Positions 16,493 through 25,666 are shown, counted from the first letter of the stretch. The stretch is 64,000 nt of DNA from Alphaproteobacteria bacterium (GCA_020852655.1 JADZAI010000013.1:1-64000); one strand, 5' to 3'. The notes: a model not told the origin generated them from the letters alone. Numbers and translations are program-made.

Positions 16493-17640
16493 GTGGGGGT
16501 CGCGGAATAGCGCGTGCCGGCAAGGGCGCGCACCCGGCGCAGCAGCGCAGCGACGGCGGACCACAGCCCGGCGTGCGAAACGGCGCCATAACCGGCCTCG
16601 GCCGGCAACGCCGCCATCAGCCGCCGGTGGGCCTCGCCGAGGCTGTGATAGGGGACGCGCGGCAGCAGGTGGTGCAGCGCGTGATAGCGCAGGCCGACCG
16701 GCGCCCAGAGCGCCGGCAGCAGGGCCGGCGGCGGCACGTTGATCGAGTCCTGGAACTGGGCGAGGAAGGTCATCGGCTCGCCGGCATTGGTCCAGGCATG
16801 GGCGACGAGGGTGCGGAGCTGGTTCACGAGCGCCGTCAGCGCGAGACCGGCGAAGCCGGCGATCACGAAGGCGGCGCCGAGCGGCGAGATAAGGGCGAGG
16901 GCGACGAGCCCCCAGCTCCACAGCCAGCAGGCCGTTTCGGGAACGATCCAGGACTTGGCTTTCGCGCGGTCGTGATCGTCGCGGCGAAAGGCGGGATTGA
17001 TCGTCATGGACGAGGCGGCGGCGACGAGCCCGCGGCGCAGGCGCGGCGACAGCCAGGAGAGCGGCGTCAGCACTGCGGCGCGCAGGAAGGCGCCGAGCGG
17101 GGCGAGCAGCGCGACCAGCACGAAGGCGGCGATGTGCAGGGCCGAGCGGTGCGCCAGCGGGGCGTATTCGGGATCGGCCGGCGTGCCGTAGCGCTGCTTC
17201 GAATGATGGAGATTGTGGACGCCTTCATAGAGCAGCGACGGCAGCAGGAAAGGCACGCCGATGACGGCGTGCCAGGCCGTCCGGAAGCCGGGCACGTCGG
17301 ACGGGCGCAGATGGGTGAGTTCGTGGATGAAGCTGACGCCGCGATAGAGGGCGAGCACGAAGAGTACGGCGCCGGCCACCCCAAGCGGTCCGGGGGCGAG
17401 CACCGTGGCGGCGAGGCCGCCATAGACGGCCGCCGCGGTCAGGGCGAGGTCCAGCCAATAGACCCAGGGCCGCGGCCGCACGAGGTCGACGGTCAGGCGG
17501 TGGGCTTCGGTGACGAGGCTCGTGTCGAATGCCTCCATGGGCAACGCGGGGCCTTTGGGTTCCAGCTTGTTCCGGCTGCGCCTGTCCTGCCGGTCAGCCA
17601 TGCCTTGCCTCTCGCTGCCACCAGACGCGAAACCTGTCAA
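16489..17640 (-). CDS. Membrane fatty-acid desaturase/hydroxylase
   Basis: The 383-residue integral membrane protein holds the three histidine boxes of di-iron desaturases in order: HELTH near residue 106, HNLHH near 142 and HALHH near 320. Hydrophobic segments lie between them. It should oxidise a fatty acyl or sphingoid chain at the membrane using O2 and an electron donor. Because it is coupled to the flippase upstream and to the acyl-ACP synthetase downstream (ATGA both sides), its substrate is probably the acyl chain or sphingoid base of the local lipid. Desaturation versus hydroxylation cannot be decided from motifs. Confidence 0.75.
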   Translation of the reverse strand: MTGFASGGSERQGMADRQDRRSRNKLEPKGPALPMEAFDTSLVTEAHRLTVDLVRPRPWVYWLDLALTAAAVYGGLAATVLAPGPLGVAGAVLFVLALYRGVSFIHELTHLRPSDVPGFRTAWHAVIGVPFLLPSLLYEGVHNLHHSKQRYGTPADPEYAPLAHRSALHIAAFVLVALLAPLGAFLRAAVLTPLSWLSPRLRRGLVAAASSMTINPAFRRDDHDRAKAKSWIVPETACWLWSWGLVALALISPLGAAFVIAGFAGLALTALVNQLRTLVAHAWTNAGEPMTFLAQFQDSINVPPPALLPALWAPVGLRYHALHHLLPRVPYHSLGEAHRRLMAALPAEAGYGAVSHAGLWSAVAALLRRVRALAGTRYSATPT

Positions 17641-19046
17641 TCGAACGGATCAAGCCGCGAGCCCGCCTCTTCCTCGGGCGTTTCGTGGCCCGGGCGGCGC
17701 AGCGCCCAGGTGAAGAGCGCGAAGGAGAGGGCCGATCCGGCCAGCATCGCCGCCGCGCCGCCCATCACGCCGTAGCGCTGGGCGAGGAAGACGAAGCCGG
17801 CGAGCATGACGATTGTCGCGACCGCCCGCAGCCGCAGCGCCGTGCCGGCCCGTCCGCGCGCCGTCAGCGCCGGCTCGAAGCTGACCGAGGCGAAGTCGAG
17901 GGCGGCGGCGATGCCGGTGACGAGCAGCACCGGATAGAAGGGCAGGAAGGCCGGCCCGGCGATCAGCTCCAGCATCGGCCAGCCGGTCACCAGGAGGATG
18001 ACGACGATGACGATGCCGCCCAGCACGGCGAGGCGGGTGGTGCGGGCGAAGAGGCGGTCGAAGGCCTCGCGGTCGCTGCCGGTGGCGGCATGGCTGCGCA
18101 TGAGCTCGGGGAAGATGGCGCGGGCGAGGGTCTGGGAGATCTTGGCGAGGGCCTGGGAGAGCTGCTGCGCGAAGCGGAAGCCGCCGGCCGCCGCCGGGGT
18201 GAGCACCAGGCCGACGAGGACGACCACGACCTGCTTGCTGCCGGTGACCAGCGAGGTGGCGAGATTGGTGATGACGGCATAGCGCCCGATGCCGGGGTTT
18301 TCGCCGGCGATCCGGCGCCAGCTCAGCCGCTCGGGAGTCCGCAGCGTCACGCCGGGCAGGCGCAGGGCGAAATACCAATAGGCGGCGGCGGTCAGCATCT
18401 CGGCGACCGACCAGGCGAGCAGGAAGCCGACCGCGCTGGGGCCGCTCAGCCAGACGACGACGGCGCCGAGGAAACGGACGATCGGGGTGGTCGCCTCGGC
18501 GATCGTCGCGTCGGCGAAACGATCGTGCAGGCGCATGATGCCGGTGGGCGCGGAATGGACCGAGAGGACGATGACGACCGAGAGGGCCATCGCCTGGAGC
18601 TGTTCGGCACCCGTCCAGCCGAAGCGCGGCCCGAGGAGCAGGAACACGGCGACGACCAGCGCCGCGCCGATGACGGCGCTCGCCGCGTCGAGCCAGGCGC
18701 CGAAGCGCTGGAGGCGGGCGAGCTCCGCGGCGCGATGGGCGTGCATGTGCGGCATGCCGTAGCGGACGATGACCTGCCAGCTCTGGAAGGTCGCCAGCGC
18801 AGCGACGGTCTGGCCGATGCCGAGGGCGAGGGCGAAGCGGCCGAAGCCGTCGACGCCGAGCGAGCGGGTGACGATGGCGAGATAGACGGTGCTCAGCACC
18901 GCCCCGAAGCCCTTGCCGCCGAGCAGCCAGCCGGCATTCAGCAGGATGTTGCGCAGGCTGCCCTGGCGCATGGCCGGACGGGCTTTCGGGCCGCCGCGGG
19001 CGGGGGGCGCCGTCACGGGCGAATCTGGATCGCTTGGCGCGGCCAT
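17637..19046 (-). CDS. Polysaccharide-type flippase (MOP superfamily)
   Basis: The 469-residue protein is largely hydrophobic with about 12-14 predicted membrane helices. Its N-terminal segment GSLRNILLNAGWLLGGKGFG is typical of Wzx/PST-type lipid-linked oligosaccharide exporters. It is the first gene of the minus-strand unit flippase-desaturase-aasR-cerR and lies divergent to an asparagine synthetase gene 62 bases away. It may flip a glycosylated or head-group-modified sphingolipid, or a lipid-linked glycan. Glycosyltransferases are not present in the window, so the cargo is open. Confidence 0.7.
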   Translation of the reverse strand: MAAPSDPDSPVTAPPARGGPKARPAMRQGSLRNILLNAGWLLGGKGFGAVLSTVYLAIVTRSLGVDGFGRFALALGIGQTVAALATFQSWQVIVRYGMPHMHAHRAAELARLQRFGAWLDAASAVIGAALVVAVFLLLGPRFGWTGAEQLQAMALSVVIVLSVHSAPTGIMRLHDRFADATIAEATTPIVRFLGAVVVWLSGPSAVGFLLAWSVAEMLTAAAYWYFALRLPGVTLRTPERLSWRRIAGENPGIGRYAVITNLATSLVTGSKQVVVVLVGLVLTPAAAGGFRFAQQLSQALAKISQTLARAIFPELMRSHAATGSDREAFDRLFARTTRLAVLGGIVIVVILLVTGWPMLELIAGPAFLPFYPVLLVTGIAAALDFASVSFEPALTARGRAGTALRLRAVATIVMLAGFVFLAQRYGVMGGAAAMLAGSALSFALFTWALRRPGHETPEEEAGSRLDPFD

Positions 19047-19108
19047 GGCTGCGCTATAAGCACCGCGTTTCGCGTCTTCAATTGGTCCTCGCGCGGGTTC
19101 TCCAGGGC

Positions 19109-21010
19109 ATGTGCGGCATCGCCGGCTGGTACAGACGATCCGGTCGCCCGGTCGCGCGGGGCGATATCGTGCGCATGTGCGACACGATCGTCCATCGCGG
19201 CCCGGACGACAGCGGCTATCTGACCGATGGCGATTTCGGCTTCGGGATGCGGCGCTTAAGCATCATCGACATCGCCGGCGGGCATCAGCCGATCGAGACG
19301 CCGGACGGGCGCCATGCCATCGTCTTCAACGGCGAGATCTACAATCACCTCGAGCTGCGGCGGGAACTGGAGGCCGAGGGCGTCGGCTTCGCGACGCACA
19401 GCGACACCGAAACGCTGCTCGCGAGCTTCGTGCGCTGGGGCGACGCGGCGTGGCTGAAGCTGGAAGGCATGTATGCGGCGGCGATCTGGGACCGCCGGAC
19501 GCGCAGCCTGACGCTGGCGCGCGACCCGCTGGGCATCAAGCCGCTCTACCTGACGGCGCAGCAGGGCGGCCTCGCCTTCGCCTCGGAAATCCGGGCGCTG
19601 CGGACCTTGCCGGAGCACGAATTCGACATCGACGAGCGGGCGGTGCACGACTTCTTCAGCTTCGGGCATGTGCAGCGGCCGCGTTCGATCTTCCGCCAGG
19701 TGCGGAGCCTCGACCCCGGCCATCTCTGCCGCATCGGGCCCGAGGGCGAGCCGGCGGTGCAGGCCTTCTGGACGCCGCGCTTCCGGGTGAGCGGCGCCAA
19801 GCGGTCGGAGGAGGACTGGATCGAGGACACGCGCGCGATGGTGCGGGGCACGGTGGCGCGCCACATGCTGGCCGACGTGCCGGTCGGCAGCTTCCTCTCG
19901 GGCGGGGTCGATTCGAGCGCGATCACGGCGGCGATGACGCAGGTCTCGACCGCGCCGATCAAGGCGTTCACGGTGGGCTTTCCGGGCACCTCGATCGACG
20001 AGACCCAGGCGGCGGCGCGGATCGCCGGGCATCTGGGGGCGGAGCATATCGTGCTGCCGCTGGAGCCGGTGGCGGCGGGCGATCTGCTGCCGACGGTGCA
20101 GGCGGCGTTCGACGAGCCCTGCGCGGCGACGGCGGCGGTGCCGATCTGGCATTTGTCGCGGCTGGCGGCGCAGCATGTGAAGGTGGTGCTGTGCGGCGAA
20201 GGCTCGGACGAGATCTTCGCCGGCTACAAGCGGCAGCGGACGGCGCTGGCGGCGGCGCGCTGGCGGCCGCTGCTGCGGGCGCTCGGGCCGCTCGCCGGGC
20301 TCGTCGATGCGCTGCCGGGATCGTCGCCGCGGTGGAATTATCTCAGGCAGAATGCCCGGCGGTTCCGCGATGCGGCGGGGCTGGAGAATAATTTCCAGCG
20401 CTTCTTCGCCGGGACGCAGCTCACGACGCCGGCGGTGCGGGCCCGGCTCTACGATCCCGGCCTGCTGGCGCGGCAGGAACATGCCGACGCCTTCGCCCGG
20501 CTGGAGCACGAATATTTCGGCGGCGCCGAGGCGAAGGGCCTGACGCCGCTGGAGCAGTTCATGCTGGCCGACCTGACGGTGCATATGCCGGGCTCGCTGC
20601 TCAACCGGCTCGACCGCGGCAGCATGGCGCATTCGCTGGAGGCGCGGGTGCCGTTCCTGTCGCATCGCTTCGTCGACTGGAGCCTGACCATGCCGCAGGA
20701 CATGAAACTGCGCGGCAGGATCGGCAAATATGCGCTGCGCAAGGCGATCGCGCCGTGGCTGCCGGCGGGGGCGATCGACAAGCGCAAGCTCGGCTTCCAG
20801 TTGCCCTTCGCCGAGTGGTTCCGGGGCGACTTCAGCGACTTCGCGCAGAAGGCCTGGAACGACAGCGGCGCGGTCCGCAGCGGTTACCTGAGGCCGGAGG
20901 CGGTGGCAGCGCTGTTCGACGAGCATCGCGCCGGTGTCGCCAATCACGGGCGAATCCTCTACGCGATCGCGATGTTCAGCTGCTGGTGGCAGCAGACCAT
21001 CGCCGCATGA
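19109..21010 (+). CDS. asnB: Asparagine synthase (glutamine-hydrolysing) family
   Basis: The 633-residue protein begins MCGIAGWYRR with the catalytic Cys2 of class II glutamine amidotransferases. A synthetase domain follows, with the PP-loop SGGVDSS near residue 266 and the GEGSDEIFAGYKR motif near 365. AsnB makes asparagine from aspartate, but paralogues in polysaccharide and exosortase clusters amidate sugar carboxylates. Placement between a flippase and a GMC oxidoreductase favours such a cell-surface role, without proof. The start was set so that Cys2 follows the initiator Met. Confidence 0.8.
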   Translation: MCGIAGWYRRSGRPVARGDIVRMCDTIVHRGPDDSGYLTDGDFGFGMRRLSIIDIAGGHQPIETPDGRHAIVFNGEIYNHLELRRELEAEGVGFATHSDTETLLASFVRWGDAAWLKLEGMYAAAIWDRRTRSLTLARDPLGIKPLYLTAQQGGLAFASEIRALRTLPEHEFDIDERAVHDFFSFGHVQRPRSIFRQVRSLDPGHLCRIGPEGEPAVQAFWTPRFRVSGAKRSEEDWIEDTRAMVRGTVARHMLADVPVGSFLSGGVDSSAITAAMTQVSTAPIKAFTVGFPGTSIDETQAAARIAGHLGAEHIVLPLEPVAAGDLLPTVQAAFDEPCAATAAVPIWHLSRLAAQHVKVVLCGEGSDEIFAGYKRQRTALAAARWRPLLRALGPLAGLVDALPGSSPRWNYLRQNARRFRDAAGLENNFQRFFAGTQLTTPAVRARLYDPGLLARQEHADAFARLEHEYFGGAEAKGLTPLEQFMLADLTVHMPGSLLNRLDRGSMAHSLEARVPFLSHRFVDWSLTMPQDMKLRGRIGKYALRKAIAPWLPAGAIDKRKLGFQLPFAEWFRGDFSDFAQKAWNDSGAVRSGYLRPEAVAALFDEHRAGVANHGRILYAIAMFSCWWQQTIAA

Positions 21011-21032
21011 CGCTTACCGGGACCCCAACGCC

Positions 21033-22637
21033 GTGCTGATCGACCTGCGCAAGACGCCGGAGGCGACGCTGCCGCCGAGCGATGTCTGCATCGTCGGGGC
21101 GGGGGCGGCGGGCATCACGCTTGCCCGGGCGCTGGCGGCGCAGGGGCGCTCGGTGTGCCTGCTGGAAAGCGGCGGGCTGGATTTCGAGCAGGCGACGCAG
21201 GACCTCTATCGCGGCGCCAATGTCGCCATGCCGTATTACGATCTGGAGGAGTCGCGGCTGCGCTTCTTCGGCGGCACGGTCTCGATCTGGGGCGGGCGCT
21301 GCGCGCTGCTCGACCCGATCGACTTCGAGACGCGCGACTGGGTGCCGCATAGCGGCTGGCCGATCGACCGCGGCGACCTCGACCCGTATTACCGCCGGGC
21401 GCACGATCTCTTCGAGCTGGGGCCGTTCAACTACGAGCACGACATCTGGGGCATGCTGGGCATTCCGCCGGAGGATTTCGACCCGGACCGGATCGCGACG
21501 GGGCTGTGGCGCTTCGACGAGGCGAATGAGCGGTTCACGGCGCGCTCGGCCCGCGACCTGATCGATTCGCCGTCGATACGGATCGTGCTGCACGCCAATG
21601 CGGTGAAGCTCCAGGCCGACGCGGAGGCGCAGCGGATCACGCATGTCGTGGTGCAGCCGCTGGGCGGGACGGCGCGCGAGGTGCCGGCGGCGCAGTTCGT
21701 GGTGGCCTGCGGGGCGATCGAGAATGCGCGGCTGCTGCTGGCGTCGGACGATGTCGAGCCCGGCGGCGTCGGCAACCGGCATGACCAGGTCGGGCGCTTC
21801 TTCATGGAGCATCCCTGCGGGCGGATCGGCAAGGTCGACACGCCGCAGCCCTTCGCGCTGTGGGCGGCGTTCCAGAAGCGCTTCATGCGGTCGGGTCCGC
21901 CGCTGGCCCCGGTGCTGCGGCTCGGCGAGGCGACGCAGCGGCGCGAGCAGGCGCTAAACAGCGTGATGACGTTCAAGCTCCAGCGCGATCCGAAGCACGG
22001 CGTCGCGATGGGCAACAAGCTCTATCACCGGCTGAAGCATTCGATCGCGCCGAACAAGCGCGGGCGGGCGCTCGATCATGCCTATCGGGGCCTGCGCGCC
22101 TGGCTCCACCGCGAGGTGCGCGGCACGATCGAGCGGATGCGGGCGCGTTCGGGGCGGACGGGGCTTTATCTCATCGTGCGCGGCGAGCAGGCGCCGAATC
22201 CTGAGAGCCGCGTCCTGCTGTCGGCGGAGCGCGATGCGCTGGGCAACCGCCGCGCCGATCTCGCGTGGCGGCTGAGCGAGGTCGACAAGCACACGGCGCA
22301 GGTGCTGGCGGAGGCCTTCGACGGGGAACTGCGGCGGCTGGGCCGGGGCTCGGTGACGCCGAGCGCCTGGCTTTCCGATCCCTCGCCGCAATGGCCGGTC
22401 GATCCGACGGTCGGCAACCATCCGATCGCCGGCTATCACCACATGGGCGGGACGCGGATGAGCGCCGATCCCACGGGCGGTGTCGTCGACGCGGACTGCA
22501 AGGTCCACGGCTATGCCAATCTCTACGTGGCCGGGAGTTCGGTGTTCGCGACCAGCGGCTGGGCCAATCCGACGCTGACGATCGTCGCGCTGGCGCTGCG
22601 CCTCGCCGACCACCTGGACGGCCGGCTGGGGCACTGA
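21033..22637 (+). CDS. GMC-family FAD oxidoreductase
   Basis: The 534-residue product starts at GTG 21033, 22 bases after asnB. It has the N-terminal dinucleotide motif IVGAGAAGITLARAL. SGWANPTLTIVALA near the C-terminus and YHHMGGTRMS (active-site His region) are the marks of glucose-methanol-choline oxidoreductases and related sugar or sterol dehydrogenases. It oxidises an alcohol, often on a sugar or terpenoid, with FAD. Linkage to asnB suggests modification of an exported glycan or lipid head group. The absence of an upstream ATG makes the GTG start likely. Confidence 0.75.
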   Translation: MLIDLRKTPEATLPPSDVCIVGAGAAGITLARALAAQGRSVCLLESGGLDFEQATQDLYRGANVAMPYYDLEESRLRFFGGTVSIWGGRCALLDPIDFETRDWVPHSGWPIDRGDLDPYYRRAHDLFELGPFNYEHDIWGMLGIPPEDFDPDRIATGLWRFDEANERFTARSARDLIDSPSIRIVLHANAVKLQADAEAQRITHVVVQPLGGTAREVPAAQFVVACGAIENARLLLASDDVEPGGVGNRHDQVGRFFMEHPCGRIGKVDTPQPFALWAAFQKRFMRSGPPLAPVLRLGEATQRREQALNSVMTFKLQRDPKHGVAMGNKLYHRLKHSIAPNKRGRALDHAYRGLRAWLHREVRGTIERMRARSGRTGLYLIVRGEQAPNPESRVLLSAERDALGNRRADLAWRLSEVDKHTAQVLAEAFDGELRRLGRGSVTPSAWLSDPSPQWPVDPTVGNHPIAGYHHMGGTRMSADPTGGVVDADCKVHGYANLYVAGSSVFATSGWANPTLTIVALALRLADHLDGRLGH

Positions 22638-22641
22638 CGCC

Positions 22642-23790
22642 TCAGGCGGGCTCGTTGGTGAAGATGACGGTGCCGGAGGCGGCGAACATGCCGCCGACGC
22701 CGTGGCAGACCGAGATCTTGGCGCCCGGCACCTGGGCCGGGGCGATCCCGCGCATCTGACGCACGCTCTCCTGCAACGCATACATGCCGTACATGCCGGA
22801 ATGCATGTAGCTGAGGCCGCCGCCATTGGTGTTGAGCGGTAGGTTGCCGCCGGGCGCGGTATTGCGCTCCCAGATATAGTCGGCGGCCTCGCCGGGCTTG
22901 CAGAAGCCGAGGGCTTCGAGGCCGTAGAGCGGGAGATGGGCAAAGGCGTCGTAGATCATCAGGTGGTCGACGTCGGCGTGCGCGATGCCGGCCTCGGCGA
23001 AGGCCTTGGCGCCCGAGACGCGGAAGGCGCGCGAGGCATTGAAGTCGTCCATCTGGCTGATGAGCGGGGTCTCGCTGCTCTCGCCGGTGCCGAGGATGTA
23101 GACGGGCTTCCGGGGGAAGTCCTTGGCGCGTTCGGCGCCGGTGAGGATCAGCGCGCCGCCGCCGTCGGTGACGAGGCAGCACATGAGGAGGCGGAAGGGA
23201 TAGGCGATCATGCGCGAGGCGAGGACGTCCGCGACGGTGATGGGGTCCTTCATCGTGGCGCGCGGGTTCTTCGCGGCCCATTCGCGCTGGACGACGGCGA
23301 CGTTGGCGAGCTTTTCGATCGGGATGCCGTAGGTCTTGAGGTAGCGCAGCACGGGGATCGTGAAGATGCTGGGCGGACCGGCGATGCCGTAGGGGGTCTC
23401 GAACTGGCCTTGCAGGCTGGCGGGCGAGCCGCCGCCCCAGCCGCCCGCGCCGACGCGCGACTTGCCGCTCTCGCCGTGGGTGATGAGCACGGTCTTGCAG
23501 AGGCCGGACTCGATCGCCGCCGCGGCATGGCGGACATGCAGCATGAAGGAGCAGCCGCCGACGCTGGTGCCGTCGGTCCAGGTCGGCGTGATGCCGAGAT
23601 AGTGTGCGATCGCGACGGGCGACTCGCCGGCGGTCGCGACGCCGTCGATGTCGGACGGCTTGAGGCCGCAATCGGCCATCGCGTTCAGGGCCGCATCGGC
23701 ATGCAGCATGATCTGCGACATGCCGGGGATGATTCCGAGCCCGGTGGTCTCGGCAGCGCCGACGACGGCAACGGAGCGATGCTGGACCAT
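22642..23790 (-). CDS. Thiolase-family acetyl-CoA acetyltransferase (SCP-x/Ltp type)
   Basis: The 382-residue protein has thiolase-fold landmarks. SVGGCSFMLH places a nucleophilic-type Cys at residue 80, followed by a His-containing NTNGGGLSYMHSG segment and the C-terminal CHGVGGMFAASGT. It belongs to the lipid-transfer-protein-type thiolases seen in steroid and branched-chain side-chain degradation, which work with a Zn-ribbon/OB-fold partner. That partner gene overlaps directly upstream (TGATG). Expected step: CoA-dependent cleavage of a 3-oxoacyl-CoA or retro-aldol cleavage of a hydroxyacyl-CoA. Confidence 0.75.
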   Translation of the reverse strand: MVQHRSVAVVGAAETTGLGIIPGMSQIMLHADAALNAMADCGLKPSDIDGVATAGESPVAIAHYLGITPTWTDGTSVGGCSFMLHVRHAAAAIESGLCKTVLITHGESGKSRVGAGGWGGGSPASLQGQFETPYGIAGPPSIFTIPVLRYLKTYGIPIEKLANVAVVQREWAAKNPRATMKDPITVADVLASRMIAYPFRLLMCCLVTDGGGALILTGAERAKDFPRKPVYILGTGESSETPLISQMDDFNASRAFRVSGAKAFAEAGIAHADVDHLMIYDAFAHLPLYGLEALGFCKPGEAADYIWERNTAPGGNLPLNTNGGGLSYMHSGMYGMYALQESVRQMRGIAPAQVPGAKISVCHGVGGMFAASGTVIFTNEPA

Positions 23791-24200
23791 CAGCGCACCA
23801 CGGGACGGAAGAGGGGCAGGGCGATGGTGTCGTCGAGCTGCTCGAAGACGATCTCGACGGGCATGTCGAGCACCAGCGCCTCGGGCGTCTGCGGGCATTC
23901 GACGATGTTGGTCATCATGCGCGGGCCTTCGTCCAGTGCGACGACGGCGATGGAATAGGGCGCGGTGAAGCCGGGGGCGGGGCGTTCGTTGATGACGTAG
24001 GAGTAGAGCGTGCCCTTGCCGCTCGCCGTGAACCAGGCGACGTCGCGCGAGGCGCAGGCCGGGCAGAAGGGCCGCGCGGGGAAGTAGACATGGGCGCAGG
24101 CGGTGCAGCGCTGGAGGCGGAGTTCGCCCTTCTTTGTGCCGGCCCAGAACTCGGCGGTTTCGGGCGTCGGGACGGGTGCGCGGCGCTTGTGTGCGGTCAT
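23790..24200 (-). CDS. Zn-ribbon/OB-fold (DUF35) acyl-CoA-binding partner protein
   Basis: The 136-residue protein has an N-terminal rubredoxin-like zinc ribbon, with Cys pairs in RCTACAHVYFPARPFCPACAS (two CxxC pairs at about residues 32-35 and 46-49), followed by an OB-fold domain. DUF35 proteins form complexes with thiolases, aldolases or hydratases in steroid and other CoA-ester pathways and help bind the CoA substrate. The overlap with the thiolase gene supports a heteromeric complex. Confidence 0.8.
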   Translation of the reverse strand: MTAHKRRAPVPTPETAEFWAGTKKGELRLQRCTACAHVYFPARPFCPACASRDVAWFTASGKGTLYSYVINERPAPGFTAPYSIAVVALDEGPRMMTNIVECPQTPEALVLDMPVEIVFEQLDDTIALPLFRPVVR

Positions 24201-24228
24201 ACGGTTCTTTCTTTGCCAACCCCATCAC

Positions 24229-24416
24229 CCTGCTGTCATGGTCCGCGGGCGGAGACGGGCCATGCATGCGCCTCTGTCGTGCGTCCTTCGAGGCTCGCCT
24301 GCGGCTCGCACCTCAGGATGGCAAGGAAGGTTGTATTCAAACCTGCTTGCCGTGGTGAGGCGCGCGGTCGCGAAGCGACGGGGCCTCGAACCACGCACAC
24401 GCCACGCCCGGAAGCC
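24229..24416. repeat. Intergenic repeat block with two element types
   Basis: The 216-base gap between the DUF35 gene and the next acyl-CoA dehydrogenase holds no reading frame but shows repeat-like sequence. The stretch TGTCATGGTCCGCG...GGGCCATGCATG at about 24234-24268 resembles one arm of the long inverted repeat at 56130-56236. Next comes a different element (about 24279-24325) of the GTGCGTCCTTCGAGGCTCGC type followed by a CTCAGGATG end. A CACGCACACGCC tail lies near 24400. These are common alphaproteobacterial intergenic elements. The gap separates the thiolase pair from the dehydrogenase pair. Confidence 0.5.
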
Positions 24417-25652
24417 TTACCGCCCGACGGGCAGGTCCTTGAAGGGGACGTTCTTGTCGACGCGGATGTCGCCGGGGAGGCCCAGCACGCGTTCGGCGAT
24501 GATGTTCTTCAGGATCTCGTCGGTGCCGCCGGCGATGCGCATGCCGGGCGAGTTCATCAGCGAGTGCTGGAAGGCCGCCTTGGCGGGCGAGACGCCGTCC
24601 TCCTGGATGATGCCGAACTGGTCTTCCAGTTCGACGGCCTGCGAGGCGAGGTCCTGTGCGACATTGGCCATGACAAGCTTGGTGATCGAGGCTTCGGGTC
24701 CGGGCATCTGGCCCTTCGACAGCGCGGTCAGCGAGCGCATGCCGGTGAAGCGGAGGCCTTCGGACTGGATGTACCAGTCGGCGATCTTCTCGCGCAGCGC
24801 CGGGTCCTTCGCCGCCGCTTCGCCGCCGGCGCCGAGCACGTCCCTGGCGAGGCGCATGACGCTCAGCGAGCCGCCGCCCGCCGAGCCGCCGCCGCCGCCG
24901 ACCGAGGCGCGCTCGTTCATCAGCGTGATGATCGAGACGTTCCAGCCGTCATGCAGCTTGCCGAGGCGCTGGGAGTCCTTGATGCGGACGTCGGTGAAGA
25001 AGACCTCGTTGAAGCCCGAGGCGCCCGACATCTGGTGGATCGGCCGCGCGACGACACCGGGCGACTTCATGTCGATCCAGAACATGGTGAGGCCCTTGTG
25101 CTTCACCGCATCGGGGTCGGTGCGGACGAGGACGATGCCGTAGTCGGCATAATGGGCGCCCGAGGTCCAGATCTTCTGGCCGTTGATGACCCACTCGTCG
25201 CCGTCCTTGACCGCCCGGGTGCGGATCGCCGCGACGTCGCTGCCGCCCGAGGGTTCGGAGAAGAGCTGGCACCAGATCTCCTCGCCGCGGACGGCGGGGC
25301 CGATGAAGCGCTTCTTCGTCTCTTCGTCCGCCGTCGCCATGACGGTGGGGATGCACATGCCGAGGCCGATCGCGAAGGGGCCGCCGAGCGAGGCGCCGAC
25401 GCGGGCCTCTTCCTGGCTGAAGATCACGCGCTGGATCTGGGTGCCGCCGCCGCCGCCCCACTCCCTGGGCCAGGTGATCTGGGCATAGCCGGCCTCGGCC
25501 TTCTTCTTCTGCCAGGCCTTGGAGGCGGCGAGATCGCCTTCATCCTCATCGCCGAGCGAGCGGCCTTGCGCGCCCTTCGGCGCATTCGCTTCCAGCCAGC
25601 CGCGGACCTTGGTGCGGTAGGCGGCTTCGTCGGGGGTGTCGTTGAAGTCCAT
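24417..25652 (-). CDS. Acyl-CoA dehydrogenase
   Basis: This 411-residue enzyme has the family blocks CQLFSEPSGGSD (FAD/substrate) near residue 130, the ING-type NGQKIWTSGAHYADYGIVLV near 157 and the C-terminal GGTDEILKNIIAERVLGLP. It oxidises an acyl-CoA to the 2-enoyl-CoA with FAD. A long Gly/Ser stretch (ASVGGGGGSAGGGSLSVM) between the beta domain and the C-terminal helices is unusual. It is paired with a second, divergent dehydrogenase 14 bases upstream, as in the heteromeric enzymes that act on steroid side chains. Confidence 0.85.
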   Translation of the reverse strand: MDFNDTPDEAAYRTKVRGWLEANAPKGAQGRSLGDEDEGDLAASKAWQKKKAEAGYAQITWPREWGGGGGTQIQRVIFSQEEARVGASLGGPFAIGLGMCIPTVMATADEETKKRFIGPAVRGEEIWCQLFSEPSGGSDVAAIRTRAVKDGDEWVINGQKIWTSGAHYADYGIVLVRTDPDAVKHKGLTMFWIDMKSPGVVARPIHQMSGASGFNEVFFTDVRIKDSQRLGKLHDGWNVSIITLMNERASVGGGGGSAGGGSLSVMRLARDVLGAGGEAAAKDPALREKIADWYIQSEGLRFTGMRSLTALSKGQMPGPEASITKLVMANVAQDLASQAVELEDQFGIIQEDGVSPAKAAFQHSLMNSPGMRIAGGTDEILKNIIAERVLGLPGDIRVDKNVPFKDLPVGR

Positions 25653-25666
25653 GTCCTTGGCTCCCG

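Noticed and set aside
24229-24416. Possible CRISPR or insertion-sequence remnant
   Set aside because: No regular repeat-spacer pattern, no transposase fragment and no terminal inverted repeats; it looks like a mix of ordinary intergenic palindromic elements.
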